Shown: in pieces, positions 17,318-26,344 of the stretch
Position numbering within the stretch: position 1 is the stretch's first letter
Layout of the letters: each line of letters opens with the position of its first letter
Assembly (NCBI GenBank): GCA_049514215.1
Contig: JBEKVI010000019.1
Coordinates: 9,573-73,572, forward strand
DNA length: 64,000 nt
Reading direction: 5' to 3'
DNA from: BOG-994 sp049514215
GTDB taxonomy: Bacteria > Pseudomonadota > Gammaproteobacteria > Burkholderiales > Burkholderiaceae_D
Notes under the pieces: generated by a model
What the model was told of the DNA's origin: nothing
Database searches by the model: none
Seen by the model: the letters and a program-made list of their open reading frames with translations, nothing else
Made by a program: the position numbers and the translations under genes

Positions 17318-18733
17318 ATGGGCATGTCTGCCGCGGACGTTTTGAAGTTGGCCAAGGAGAGCGAGGCGAAGTTCGTCGATTTTCGTTTTACCGATACCCG
17401 AGGCAAGGAGCAGCATGTCTCGGTGCCGATCTCGCAGTTTTCCATGGACAAGTTCGACGACGGCCATGCTTTCGACGGCTCCTCGATTGCCGGCTGGAAG
17501 GGGATCGAATCGTCGGACATGTTGCTCTATCCCGATCCCTCGACCGCTTTTTTGGACCCGTTCCGGGAAGAAACCACGCTGTGCCTGACGTGCGACGTCA
17601 TTGAGCCCAGTGACGGCAAGGGCTACGACCGGGACCCCCGATCCCTGGCCAACCGGGCCGAGGCGTATCTGAAGTCGAGCGGCATCGGCGATGCGGCTTT
17701 CTTCGGACCCGAGCCCGAGTTCTTCATCTTCGATCAGGTGCGCTGGAGTGTCGACATGTCGGGCTGTTTCGTGAAGATTGACAGCGAGGAAGCCTCGTGG
17801 TCGACGGGCGAGAAGCTCGAAGGCGGAAATCTCGCCCATCGCCCTTCCGTCAAGGGCGGCTACTTCCCGGTCCCACCGGTCGATTCGCTGCAGGACATCC
17901 GCTCGGAGATGTGCCTTATCCTCGAGGCCATCGGTGTGCCGGTGGAAGTTCACCACCATGAAGTCGCCGGTTGCGGACAGTGCGAGATCGGGACCAAGTT
18001 CACCACTCTCGTCCAGCGCGCCGACTGGCTGCAAAAGATGAAGTACGTGATCCACAACGTGGCCGCTTCCTACGGCAAGACGGCGACCTTTATGCCCAAG
18101 CCGGTGGTCGGTGACAACGGCTCGGGCATGCATGTCCACATGTCGGTGTGGAAGGATGGAAGCAATCTGTTTGCAGGTAACGCGTACTCAGGGCTATCTG
18201 AATTCGCCCTGTACTACATCGGGGGGGTCATCAAGCACGCGCGTGCGCTCAACGCCATCACCAATCCGGGGACGAATTCGTACAAGCGTCTGGTACCTGG
18301 GTTCGAAGCGCCGGTGAAGCTCGCCTATTCGGCGCGCAACCGCTCGGCGTCGATTCGTATTCCTTTCGTATCCAGTCCGAAGGCTCGCCGGATCGAGGTT
18401 CGCTTCCCGGATCCGACCTCGAATCCCTACCTCGCATTTTCGGCGCTACTCTTGGCCGGGCTCGATGGTGTGGAGAACAAGATTCACCCCGGCGACGCCG
18501 CGGACAAGAACCTCTACGACTTGCCGCCGGAAGAAGACGCCAAGATTCCAACGGTGTGTTCGAGCCTGGACCAGGCGCTCGAATACCTCGATAAGGATCG
18601 GGCCTTTCTGACCAAAGGCGGCGTCTTTAGCGACGCGATGATCGACGCCTACATCGGCCTCAAGATGGAAGAGGTCACCCGGTTTCGCATGACGACGCAT
18701 CCGGTTGAATTCGATATGTACTATTCGCTGTAG
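17318..18733 (+). CDS. glnA: Type I glutamine synthetase
   Basis: Makes glutamine from glutamate, ammonia and ATP as a dodecamer. 471 residues, the usual length for GlnA beta type. Marks seen: FDGSSIAGWKGI, the metal site FGPEPEFFIFD, the ATP site KPVVGDNGSGMHVHMS, and the adenylylation region KNLYDLPPEED with the tyrosine modified by GlnE (about residue 400). ATG 17318 follows a CAGGAG; ATG 17324 is an alternative. It heads the glnA-DUF4124-ntrB-ntrC run. Confidence 0.97.
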   Translation: MGMSAADVLKLAKESEAKFVDFRFTDTRGKEQHVSVPISQFSMDKFDDGHAFDGSSIAGWKGIESSDMLLYPDPSTAFLDPFREETTLCLTCDVIEPSDGKGYDRDPRSLANRAEAYLKSSGIGDAAFFGPEPEFFIFDQVRWSVDMSGCFVKIDSEEASWSTGEKLEGGNLAHRPSVKGGYFPVPPVDSLQDIRSEMCLILEAIGVPVEVHHHEVAGCGQCEIGTKFTTLVQRADWLQKMKYVIHNVAASYGKTATFMPKPVVGDNGSGMHVHMSVWKDGSNLFAGNAYSGLSEFALYYIGGVIKHARALNAITNPGTNSYKRLVPGFEAPVKLAYSARNRSASIRIPFVSSPKARRIEVRFPDPTSNPYLAFSALLLAGLDGVENKIHPGDAADKNLYDLPPEEDAKIPTVCSSLDQALEYLDKDRAFLTKGGVFSDAMIDAYIGLKMEEVTRFRMTTHPVEFDMYYSL

Positions 18734-18749
18734 TCCGTTTTGCTTCGAG

Positions 18750-18773
18750 GCGCACGGCCAGCCGGCCGTGCGC
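18750..18773 (+). terminator. Terminator downstream of glnA
   Basis: A perfect 10-base-pair GC-rich stem (GCGCACGGCC and its complement) with an AGCC loop begins 17 bases after the glnA stop and is followed by TTCATGTTCTTC. It should end most glnA transcripts before the DUF4124 gene, leaving ntrBC at a lower level. Confidence 0.7.
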
Positions 18774-18903
18774 TTCATGTTCTTCATCCCCGCGTCGTCT
18801 GACGCCGCCCTGTAAACCGACCGACGGCACCAGCCGTTACTGTTGTTGGGCTGGTTTGTAAAAGCCCACTTCCTGCCTTAAACTCAAAAGCCCTGCGTCA
18901 CGG

Positions 18904-19389
18904 ATGCTCACCATGCTGCTGTTTTGGCCTCGAATCGTCTCGCCACGCGGCGCCGCACTCGCGGCCCTGTTCTGGATGGGAGCGGCGTGCGCGCAATCGG
19001 AAATCTATCAGTGCACCGACGAGAACGGCAAAGTCGAGTACAAGAACACCGGCATCACAAAGGGCTGCAAGAAGATGACGGTGGAACCTGTCGTGGTCCC
19101 CAAGCTCACGGGCCCGACCGCCAAGACCCCCACCAACTTTCCGAAGGTGGACAACGACACGCAGAAGTCGCGGGACAGCGACCGGCGCCGCATTCTAGAA
19201 GATGAACTGAAGGTGCAGGAAGCTAAGCTTGCCGATCTTGAGAAGACCTTTAACAACGGCGAGCCGGAGCGGCAGGGAGACGAGAGAAACTATCAGCGCT
19301 ACCTTGACCGGGTCCAGCAGCTCAAAGACGAGATTGCGCGGACCCAAAGTGATATCGACTCGATCAAATCCGAGCTCTCCAAGCTATAG
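18904..19389 (+). CDS. DUF4124 exported protein with coiled coil
   Basis: 161 residues. A signal peptide (ending MGAACAQS) is followed by the DUF4124 segment EIYQCTDENGKVEYKNTGITKGC and then by a charged helical region (residues ~95-160) rich in Glu, Lys and Gln, likely a coiled coil. The function is unknown. Genes of this type often lie between glnA and ntrB in betaproteobacteria, which suggests but does not prove a link to nitrogen control. A second start at 18913 is possible. Confidence 0.8.
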   Translation: MLTMLLFWPRIVSPRGAALAALFWMGAACAQSEIYQCTDENGKVEYKNTGITKGCKKMTVEPVVVPKLTGPTAKTPTNFPKVDNDTQKSRDSDRRRILEDELKVQEAKLADLEKTFNNGEPERQGDERNYQRYLDRVQQLKDEIARTQSDIDSIKSELSKL

Positions 19390-19465
19390 CAATTTTGCTG
19401 AGATCCGGGGTTGGCTTTCGCGGCGCTTTCGTGGATGGCCGCTGCCGGTGATGCGGGGCACCTAG

Positions 19466-20608
19466 ATGGCCATAAAATCGTTCTTCTCCTCCGAAGCCAG
19501 GGCGGCTGCGCGCCATCAGTCCCGCGGCACGAGCATCGAATCGACGGAGCGCGCCCGCGCCTTCGCCGGTCTGGATTTTCTAACCTCCGCGGTGGTCATC
19601 CTCGACGCCGACGCTCGCGTCGAGCATGCGAACGCAGCGGCAGAGACGCTCTTCGAGTTTTCCCGCAAGAGCCTGGTTTCGCAGCGTTTTTCGGGGCTCT
19701 TTCTGAACGGTCACGTGATCGAGGAACTGTTCGCCGAGGCCCTTGAGCACCAGTTCAGCAACAAACGACTGGACCTGAGCCTGCAGCGGACCCACCGCGA
19801 GCCTTTGCACCTGCACGCGATCGTGACGGTATGGCAGGATGAACCGACCACGCCCGTCGTGCTCGAGATGCAGGAAATCGATCAGCAACTGAAGTTTGAT
19901 CGTGAGGAGCGTATTCTTGATCAAAGTCAGGCCAATCGAGAACTGATTCGAAATCTCGCCCACGAGATCAAGAATCCGCTCGGCGGAATCCGCGGCGCTG
20001 CGCAATTGCTCGAGCTAGAGCTCAACGCTCCCGAGTTCCGGGAATACACCCAGGTCATCATTAAGGAGGCGGACCGCCTGCAGACGCTCGTGGACCGGCT
20101 TCTTGCGCCCCATCGCCGCCCGCACATCGTGGGCGAAGTCAACATCCACGAAGTTTGCGAACGCGTGCGCAGCGTGCTGTTGGCCGAGTATCCCAGGGGG
20201 CTTGCGATCGAGCGGGATTATGACACCAGTATTCCGGAGTTCAGGGGAGACAAAGAGCAATTGATTCAGGCCCTTTTAAACATTGCGCACAACGGTGCCC
20301 AGGCGCTGCGTGAGCAAATCGAAGCCGGGACGGCGGAGATTCTGCTAAAGACTCGGATCGCACGCCAGGTCACCCTGGCCAAGATTCGCTATCGGCTGGC
20401 ACTGGAATTGCATGTGATCGACAACGGCCCGGGAATACCCGAGGATATTAAAGAGCGGATCTTTTTTCCGCTTGTCTCAGGCAGGGAGGGCGGCAGCGGG
20501 CTGGGATTGACGCTCGCACAAACCTTCATCCAGCAGCACCATGGGTTAATCGAATGTGAGAGCCGACCGGGAAAGACCGATTTCAGGATTTTTCTGCCAC
20601 TTCCCTGA
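19466..20608 (+). CDS. ntrB: Nitrogen sensor histidine kinase NtrB (GlnL)
   Basis: Soluble histidine kinase of 380 residues that phosphorylates NtrC and is controlled by PII. An N-terminal PAS domain (~35-140) is followed by the H-box NLAHEIKNPLGG (His166), the N-box LLNIAHNGAQAL and the G-boxes DNGPGIPEDI and GSGLGLTLAQ. FFPLVSGREGG is typical of NtrB. It has no membrane segment. ntrC follows 63 bases later. Confidence 0.96.
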   Translation: MAIKSFFSSEARAAARHQSRGTSIESTERARAFAGLDFLTSAVVILDADARVEHANAAAETLFEFSRKSLVSQRFSGLFLNGHVIEELFAEALEHQFSNKRLDLSLQRTHREPLHLHAIVTVWQDEPTTPVVLEMQEIDQQLKFDREERILDQSQANRELIRNLAHEIKNPLGGIRGAAQLLELELNAPEFREYTQVIIKEADRLQTLVDRLLAPHRRPHIVGEVNIHEVCERVRSVLLAEYPRGLAIERDYDTSIPEFRGDKEQLIQALLNIAHNGAQALREQIEAGTAEILLKTRIARQVTLAKIRYRLALELHVIDNGPGIPEDIKERIFFPLVSGREGGSGLGLTLAQTFIQQHHGLIECESRPGKTDFRIFLPLP

Positions 20609-20671
20609 TCGTTTCGACGCGGGCTCGCGGCGGAGGGGGGATCCGGCGCGAGCCCCGGGTGACGGGGCGAA

Positions 20672-22195
20672 ATGGGGTTTATGAAGCCAATTTGGATTGT
20701 CGACGACGATCAGTCGATTCGTTGGGTCCTTGAGAAAACACTGGCGCGCGAAAGTCTGGCCTGCCAAACCTTCAGCAACGTACAAGACGTCCTAAGCGCT
20801 CTGGAAAGGGAGTCGCCGCAAGTCCTGGTTTCGGATATTCGGATGCCCGGGGGGACTACCGGCAACGCAGGACTCGAGCTTTTGCAGGCGGTCAAAAGCC
20901 GCTATCCCGGTCTGCCGGTCATCATCATGACCGCCTTTTCCGACCTGGAAAGCGCGGTTGCCTCGTTCCAAGGCGGGGCCTTCGAATACCTCCCGAAGCC
21001 ATTTGATGTCGACCAGGCGGTGGAGCTCATCCGCCGCGCTGTCGAGGAGAGCCTGCGCGAGGCCGCAGTCGAAGAGAATCTGGAGTCGACTCCGGAGATC
21101 CTGGGGCAGGCCCCGGCGATGCAGGATGTGTTTCGCGCCATTGGGCGGCTGTCGCAATCGAATGTGACGGTTCTGATTACCGGCGAATCGGGCAGCGGCA
21201 AGGAATTGGTCGCACGCGCACTGCACAAGCACAGCCCGCGAGCCACGCGTCCCTTTATCGCCTTGAACACCGCTGCGATTCCGAAGGATCTTCTGGAATC
21301 CGAGTTGTTCGGCCACGAGCGCGGCGCCTTCACGGGTGCGCAGACCATGCGGCGCGGGCGCTTCGAGCAGGCCGAGGATGGCACCTTGTTCCTCGATGAG
21401 ATCGGCGACATGCCCCAAGAGCTGCAGACGCGCCTCTTGCGGGTTCTCTCCGACGGCCACTTCTATCGCGTGGGCGGGCATAACCCCCTTAAGGCCAACG
21501 TCCGCGTGATCGCGGCCACGCACCAGGATTTGGAAGAGCTGGTCAAAGCGGGCCTGTTTCGCGAGGATTTGTATCATCGGCTGAACGTCATCCGATTGCG
21601 GCTGCCTCCGCTGCGTGAACGACCTGAGGATATCCCCCTTCTGACGCGCAACTTCTTGCAGAAGAGCGCAAAGGAGCTGGGCGTGGAACCCAAACGCATC
21701 TCCGATGCGGCCATGCGGGTCTTAACAAGCCTTCCTTTTCCGGGCAACGTTCGACAACTGGAAAACCTCTGCCACTGGTTGACCGTGATGGCACCGGCGC
21801 TAGTCGTCGAGGTCAAGGATCTGCCACCGGAGATGCGTAGCGGGGGAGAGCTCGGACGCAAGGCGCTCGCCTTTCGGGTCCCGTCGCGTCCCGAGGGTCT
21901 TGATGCGGGCGCATCACCGGGTTCCATGGTCGGAGAGACCACGGGCAACAGCGACGGGGATTGGGCATTCGCGTTGGAGACAATCGCCGCCCAGATGCTA
22001 GCGGCGGGCAAAAGCGAGGTGATGGATGCCTTGACGCGCCGCTTTGAGGCGACCGTCATAAAGACCGCATTACGTCACACGGGCGGGCGGCGTATCGAAG
22101 CTGCGCAGAGGCTGGGCATCGGACGCAACACGATCACGCGAAAAATCCAGGAACTCGGTTTGGACGGGGACGAGGTCGCGCCGTCGTCGCACTAG
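20672..22195 (+). CDS. ntrC: Nitrogen regulation response regulator NtrC (GlnG)
   Basis: Sigma-54 activator of 507 residues: receiver (1-125), AAA+ ATPase (about 145-385) and Fis-type DNA-binding domain. The phosphorylation site is Asp55 in VLVSDIRMPG. Walker A is GESGSGKE, the sigma-54 contact loop is GAFTGA, Walker B is GTLFLDEIGDMP, and the helix-turn-helix is RRIEAAQRLGIGRNTITRKIQELG. The loop after Asp55 reads PGGTTGNAGLEL, about four residues longer than PGMDGLAL in the E. coli protein. A start at 20681 is also possible. It should act on the glnA promoter upstream. Confidence 0.96.
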   Translation: MGFMKPIWIVDDDQSIRWVLEKTLARESLACQTFSNVQDVLSALERESPQVLVSDIRMPGGTTGNAGLELLQAVKSRYPGLPVIIMTAFSDLESAVASFQGGAFEYLPKPFDVDQAVELIRRAVEESLREAAVEENLESTPEILGQAPAMQDVFRAIGRLSQSNVTVLITGESGSGKELVARALHKHSPRATRPFIALNTAAIPKDLLESELFGHERGAFTGAQTMRRGRFEQAEDGTLFLDEIGDMPQELQTRLLRVLSDGHFYRVGGHNPLKANVRVIAATHQDLEELVKAGLFREDLYHRLNVIRLRLPPLRERPEDIPLLTRNFLQKSAKELGVEPKRISDAAMRVLTSLPFPGNVRQLENLCHWLTVMAPALVVEVKDLPPEMRSGGELGRKALAFRVPSRPEGLDAGASPGSMVGETTGNSDGDWAFALETIAAQMLAAGKSEVMDALTRRFEATVIKTALRHTGGRRIEAAQRLGIGRNTITRKIQELGLDGDEVAPSSH

Positions 22196-22208
22196 GTCCG
22201 CGCTTTTC

Positions 22209-22982
22209 CTAGCGAGTGAGCTCGACGACCACAGGCGTATGGTCTGAAGGCTGTTCGCGTTTGCGCGGGAGCTTGTCAATCACACAACTGGTACAAATCC
22301 GCCTTAGGCTCTCCGAAAGCAGGATGTGGTCGATGCGCAGTCCCCTGTTGCGGCGAAAGGCGAGCATCCGGTAGTCCCACCAGCTATAACTCTTCTCGGC
22401 TTGCGGGAAGAGCCTAAAGGCGTCGGTCAATCCGAGTGCTTCGAGCGCGCGAAATCGCGCGCGTTCGGGTTCGGAGACCAGCACCTGACCTAGCCACGCC
22501 GCCGGGTCATGAACGTCGCGGTCCTCTGGAGCAATGTTGTAATCCCCCAAAAGCGCGAGCTCGGGATGCTTTTTCATCTCATCGGCCAGCCACGCAATGA
22601 GCGTGTCGATCCACTGGAGCTTGTACTGGTATTTTTCCGACTCGAGCGTCTGGCCATTGGGGAAGTAGGCACATAAGATGCGCACCCCTCCCACCGTTGC
22701 GGCAAGCAGTCGCTTTTGCGGGTCTTCGGATCCCGGGATCCCCGCTACAACCTCCTCACAGACCAGCGGCATGCGAGTCAAGATCGCGACGCCGTTATAC
22801 GTCTTCTGGCCGGCGTACACTGCACTGTATCCGGCTGCGGTGAAGTCCGATGCCGGAAATTTCTCGTCGACTAGCTTGGTCTCCTGCAGACACAAGACGT
22901 CCACCGGGTTCTCTGCGAGCCAGTCTTGGACATGGCCGAGCCGCACGTTAAGGGAATTGACGTTCCAGGTGGCCAGTTTCAC
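22209..22982 (-). CDS. xthA: Exodeoxyribonuclease III (AP endonuclease)
   Basis: Base-excision repair enzyme that cuts at abasic sites. 257 residues from GTG 22982, giving the conserved start (M)KLATWNVNSLNVR. LCLQETK (catalytic Glu), the YNGVAIL segment, LLGDYNIAPEDRDVHDP and the final SDHTPVVVEL are all family marks. Longer in-frame starts at 23036 and 23078 add unconserved residues. It is convergent with ntrC, 13 bases apart. Confidence 0.92.
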   Translation of the reverse strand: MKLATWNVNSLNVRLGHVQDWLAENPVDVLCLQETKLVDEKFPASDFTAAGYSAVYAGQKTYNGVAILTRMPLVCEEVVAGIPGSEDPQKRLLAATVGGVRILCAYFPNGQTLESEKYQYKLQWIDTLIAWLADEMKKHPELALLGDYNIAPEDRDVHDPAAWLGQVLVSEPERARFRALEALGLTDAFRLFPQAEKSYSWWDYRMLAFRRNRGLRIDHILLSESLRRICTSCVIDKLPRKREQPSDHTPVVVELTR

Positions 22983-23238
22983 GTTTTGTACTCGACTCAG
23001 TCGCTTTGATGGCGCAATTGCGCTGATGCTACCCATCGCTCCCTTTTTCTGAGGGGAGTGAGAGCTTACCCAGGACAAGAAGTTACCAGAAGTACTGAGT
23101 GTGGTCGCGTTTTCCCTTCGAGAACTCCAGGGGTCAGCATGCCCGAGGGCTCAGGGTGTGGTGCCATTCACGCGCGCCAGATGTGGCCCCTTGGGGCGCG
23201 GTAGTGCTTTCCGTGCTCGGTGTGGCTAGCGCAGCGCG
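22983..23238. other. Intergenic gap between ssuB and xthA
   Basis: 256 bases between two minus-strand genes (ssuB ends, xthA begins). I see no gene, no clear terminator and no convincing promoter pair. The xthA promoter must lie here. Confidence 0.4.
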
Positions 23239-24156
23239 TCAGATCGCCAGCCGAAGCGTGCGAAAGTCGGTGACGGTGGCAAGGGGGGGAGAGACAGGGG
23301 CATCGGGCTGCTTCATCACGCGTTGCAGGACTTGGTCCTCCAGTGCCGCGAATCCAGGGCTCCCCCGCGAACGGGGGCGTGGGAGATCTACCTCGAGGTC
23401 GAGCGAGATCTTTCCGTTATCGATGAGAATAATGCGATCGGCCAGTGCGATGGCTTCGGCCACGTCATGCGTGACAAGCACGGCCGTAAATCGCTTCTCG
23501 GTCCAGAGCTTGGCAATCAGGTCCTGCATCTCGATGCGAGTCAGGGCGTCGAGGGCGCCGAGCGGCTCGTCTAGCAGGAGCAGCCGCGGTGCGTTCACGA
23601 GAGCGCGGGCGAGCGCGACGCGCTGGCGCTGCCCTCCCGAAAGAATCGCGGGCCAATCGGAGGCACGCTCTTCCAATCCAACCTGGCCTAGCACCTCGAG
23701 AGCCCGTGCCCGCCCTGCCGAATCGAGGCCGAGCGCAACGTTGTCGAGGACGCGTTTCCAGGGAAGCAGGCGCGCATCCTGAAACATCATGCGCGTTTGG
23801 GGATCGATGCCATGCTGCGCTCGGCCGTCGAATCGAATCGAGCCGCGCCCCAGCGATGGGACTTCGCTTGGCGTCTCGAGTCCCGCCAGAAGCCGCAGCA
23901 AGGTGCTCTTGCCGCAACCGCTGCGACCGACGACGGCGACGAATTGGCCCGGCTTGACCTTCAGATTCACGTCCTCAAGGACGGTGCGGTCCCCAAAATG
24001 CTTGGATAGTCTTTCCAGTTCGACCTGGACGGCACCGCCCTTCGGCAACAAAGGCGTGGGCTGCGAGGAGGGCTGCCACTCGACGTCTTCCAGCGATTTC
24101 CGTTGGCCCGGATCGGAGAGCAGCGCGCCCTCGAGAACGAGGTTTGAGCCAAACAT
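23239..24156 (-). CDS. ssuB: Aliphatic sulfonate ABC transporter ATP-binding protein SsuB
   Basis: ATPase of the alkanesulfonate importer. Walker A is GRSGCGKSTLL, the signature LSGGQRQRVALARAL and Walker B LLLLDEPLGALDALTR; MMFQDARLLPWK is typical of the SsuB/TauB group. From ATG 24156 it has 305 residues; AGGAG at the right distance supports this start, while ATG 24171 gives an ATGA overlap with ssuC. About 40 residues precede the ABC domain, more than in E. coli SsuB. Last gene of ssuEADCB. Confidence 0.93.
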   Translation of the reverse strand: MFGSNLVLEGALLSDPGQRKSLEDVEWQPSSQPTPLLPKGGAVQVELERLSKHFGDRTVLEDVNLKVKPGQFVAVVGRSGCGKSTLLRLLAGLETPSEVPSLGRGSIRFDGRAQHGIDPQTRMMFQDARLLPWKRVLDNVALGLDSAGRARALEVLGQVGLEERASDWPAILSGGQRQRVALARALVNAPRLLLLDEPLGALDALTRIEMQDLIAKLWTEKRFTAVLVTHDVAEAIALADRIILIDNGKISLDLEVDLPRPRSRGSPGFAALEDQVLQRVMKQPDAPVSPPLATVTDFRTLRLAI

Positions 24157-24167
24157 GTTGGATCTCC

Positions 24168-25016
24168 TCATGCGCGTTGATAGGCCGGATTCCAGCGCAG
24201 GAGCCAGGTCTCCAACAGGCGCGCGAAGATATCAGCCAACTTACCTAAGAGCGCATAAAGCAGAATTCCGAGCAGCACCACATCCGTTTGCAAGAATTCA
24301 CGCGCATTCATCGTCATGTAGCCGATGCCCGACTGCGCTGAGATGGTCTCCGATACGATCAGGATCACCCAGACCAGGCCCAGTGCGAACCGGATGCCCA
24401 CGAGAATCGAGGGAAGGGCGCCTGGCAGGATGATTTCGCGATAGAGCCGCCAGCCCGACAGGCCATAGCAGCGCCCCATCTCGATGAGAGCCGGGTCGAC
24501 CGTGCGGATGCCATGGAACGTATTGATATATACCGGGAAGAAGACACCCACCGAGAGCAGCACAAGCTTGGCCGACTCTTCGATGCCGAACCAGAGGATG
24601 ACAAGAGGAATCAAGGCAAGCGCGGGAATGTTCCGGATCATCTGCAGGGTCGTGTCCAGGAGCGTCTCGGCAAAGCGAAACGAACCGTTGAGCAGTCCGA
24701 GGATTAAGCCCAGTCCGCCTCCGATGAGGAGCCCGAAGAAGGCGCGCAAGGCACTCACGCCGACGTGATGCTCCAGTTCACCCGAGCGTGACAGGTTCCA
24801 GGCGGCTCGCGCCACCGAGGATGGAGAGGGCAGGATTCGCGTCGAGAGCCAGCCCAACTCCGCCGATATCTGCCAGATCGCAAGTAAGCCCAGCGGGACG
24901 AGCCAAGGCAAAAGGCTGCGCCGCAACCGGGCGGAAAAGTCGCGTGCCAGGGTACCGCCGGGCTGCCCACCCCTGGGTCTGGTGCTCGGTGCCTCGTCGA
25001 TGCGTTCCACAGCCAT
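24168..25016 (-). CDS. ssuC: Aliphatic sulfonate ABC transporter permease SsuC
   Basis: Inner-membrane permease of 282 residues with about six hydrophobic segments after a hydrophilic N-terminus of ~30 residues. The ATPase-contact loop is EMGRCYGLSGWRLYREIILP, and AGALPSI and RFALGLVWVILIVSE are typical of SsuC/TauC. It starts 2 bases after the ssuD stop and overlaps ssuB, so the operon is tightly coupled. Confidence 0.95.
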   Translation of the reverse strand: MAVERIDEAPSTRPRGGQPGGTLARDFSARLRRSLLPWLVPLGLLAIWQISAELGWLSTRILPSPSSVARAAWNLSRSGELEHHVGVSALRAFFGLLIGGGLGLILGLLNGSFRFAETLLDTTLQMIRNIPALALIPLVILWFGIEESAKLVLLSVGVFFPVYINTFHGIRTVDPALIEMGRCYGLSGWRLYREIILPGALPSILVGIRFALGLVWVILIVSETISAQSGIGYMTMNAREFLQTDVVLLGILLYALLGKLADIFARLLETWLLRWNPAYQRA

Positions 25017-25018
25017 GG

Positions 25019-26221
25019 CTAGGACTCGGAGACTTTCAGAACATCGTCAATTGTCGTCCTGGGCTGGGGTGCGAGCCCATTGGCGATCATCTCTCCAAAC
25101 GGGCCGGTCAGTACCTGCCGCCCGATGCTGCGAACCGCCTGGCGCGGAAGTAGGGGGAACACCAGCTCGGCAAACCGGAACGATTCCTCGAGATGGGGAT
25201 AGCCTGAAAAGATGAAGGTGTCGATGCCCAGATCGGCATACTCTTGGATCCGTTTTGCGACCGTCTTAGGATCTCCCACGAGCGCCGTCCCTGCCCCGCC
25301 GCGAACGAGGCCCACGCCGGCCCAAAGATTGGGCGCGATTTCGAGATGCTCGCGGCTTCGACCCGCCTGCCCGAGTTGACCTTTGTGCAGCTCGGCCATC
25401 CGTTTCTGTCCCACGGAATCCATCTTGGCAAAGCTGGCCTGGGCTTTTTGTACCGTCTCATCGTCTAAGTGGCTGATCAGTTCGTCGGCAGCAGCCCACG
25501 CTTGTTCTTCAGTCTCGCGTACGATCACGTGGAGACGGATCCCGAATTTCAGGGTTCTGCCATGCCGGGCTGCGCGCTCGCGAATATCGGCAAGCTTGCT
25601 TGCGACCGCGTCCAGGGGCTCACCCCAAGTAAGGTAGACATCGGCCTGCTCGGCGGCCAGATCGTGGCCGGCGTTTGACGATCCCCCAAAATATAAAGGG
25701 GGATAGGGATTTTGAACTGGGGGAAACAGGCTTTTGCCCCCTTTTGAGGTCAGGTGTTGACCTTCGAAGTGGAAGTCCTTGTTCTCATGACTTGCCTCGA
25801 GGATGCCTCGCCAGATGCGCAGGTAGTCCGAAGAGATCGCATAGCGTTCGTCGTGACTGACGAAGATCCCGTCGCCTTCGAGCTCGCCGGGGTCGCCCCC
25901 GGTCACCACATTGATGAGCAGGCGCCCACCGGAGAGCCGATCAAAAGTGGCGGCCATGCGAGCGGCGAACTGGGGAGAACTTACGCCTGGACGGATGGCC
26001 ACGAGAAAACGCAGCTGCCGGGTCTGACCAATAAGGCTCGACGCGACAACCCACGCGTCCTCGCAGGATCGTCCCGTGGGCAACAGCACACCGTCGTAGC
26101 CGAGCGTATCAGCTGCGACTGCGACTTGGCGGAAATAGTCGTAGTCCGCGGCGCGCGCCCCGATGGTTGTGCCGAGATAGCGTGAGTCCCCGTGTGTTGG
26201 GATGAACCAGAAAACATTCAT
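25019..26221 (-). CDS. ssuD: FMNH2-dependent alkanesulfonate monooxygenase
   Basis: Releases sulfite and an aldehyde from alkanesulfonates using FMNH2 from SsuE and oxygen. 400 residues, slightly longer than the ~380 of E. coli SsuD. MNVFWFIPTHGDSRYLGT, the LINVVTGGDPGELEGDG segment and YFGGSSNAGHDLAAEQADVYLTWGEP are closely family-like (luciferase-type barrel). GGAG precedes the ATG by 9 bases. It lies between ssuA and ssuC. Confidence 0.97.
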   Translation of the reverse strand: MNVFWFIPTHGDSRYLGTTIGARAADYDYFRQVAVAADTLGYDGVLLPTGRSCEDAWVVASSLIGQTRQLRFLVAIRPGVSSPQFAARMAATFDRLSGGRLLINVVTGGDPGELEGDGIFVSHDERYAISSDYLRIWRGILEASHENKDFHFEGQHLTSKGGKSLFPPVQNPYPPLYFGGSSNAGHDLAAEQADVYLTWGEPLDAVASKLADIRERAARHGRTLKFGIRLHVIVRETEEQAWAAADELISHLDDETVQKAQASFAKMDSVGQKRMAELHKGQLGQAGRSREHLEIAPNLWAGVGLVRGGAGTALVGDPKTVAKRIQEYADLGIDTFIFSGYPHLEESFRFAELVFPLLPRQAVRSIGRQVLTGPFGEMIANGLAPQPRTTIDDVLKVSES

Positions 26222-26344
26222 GATGTGCTACTCCATCCGTAAGTAAGACCATGCGGTCGTGTCAATGTGGCGCAGGTTCGTATGCGCTGTCGATCGACTT
26301 CCAACTCGGCAACGATGCACCCCGGGTGATTCTCGGACTTGCGG

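Noticed and set aside
16832..18139. A 435-codon open frame on the minus strand over hemW and glnA
   Set aside because: It runs antisense to two well-supported genes, spans their intergenic promoter and shows no domain; long antisense frames are common in this GC-rich DNA.
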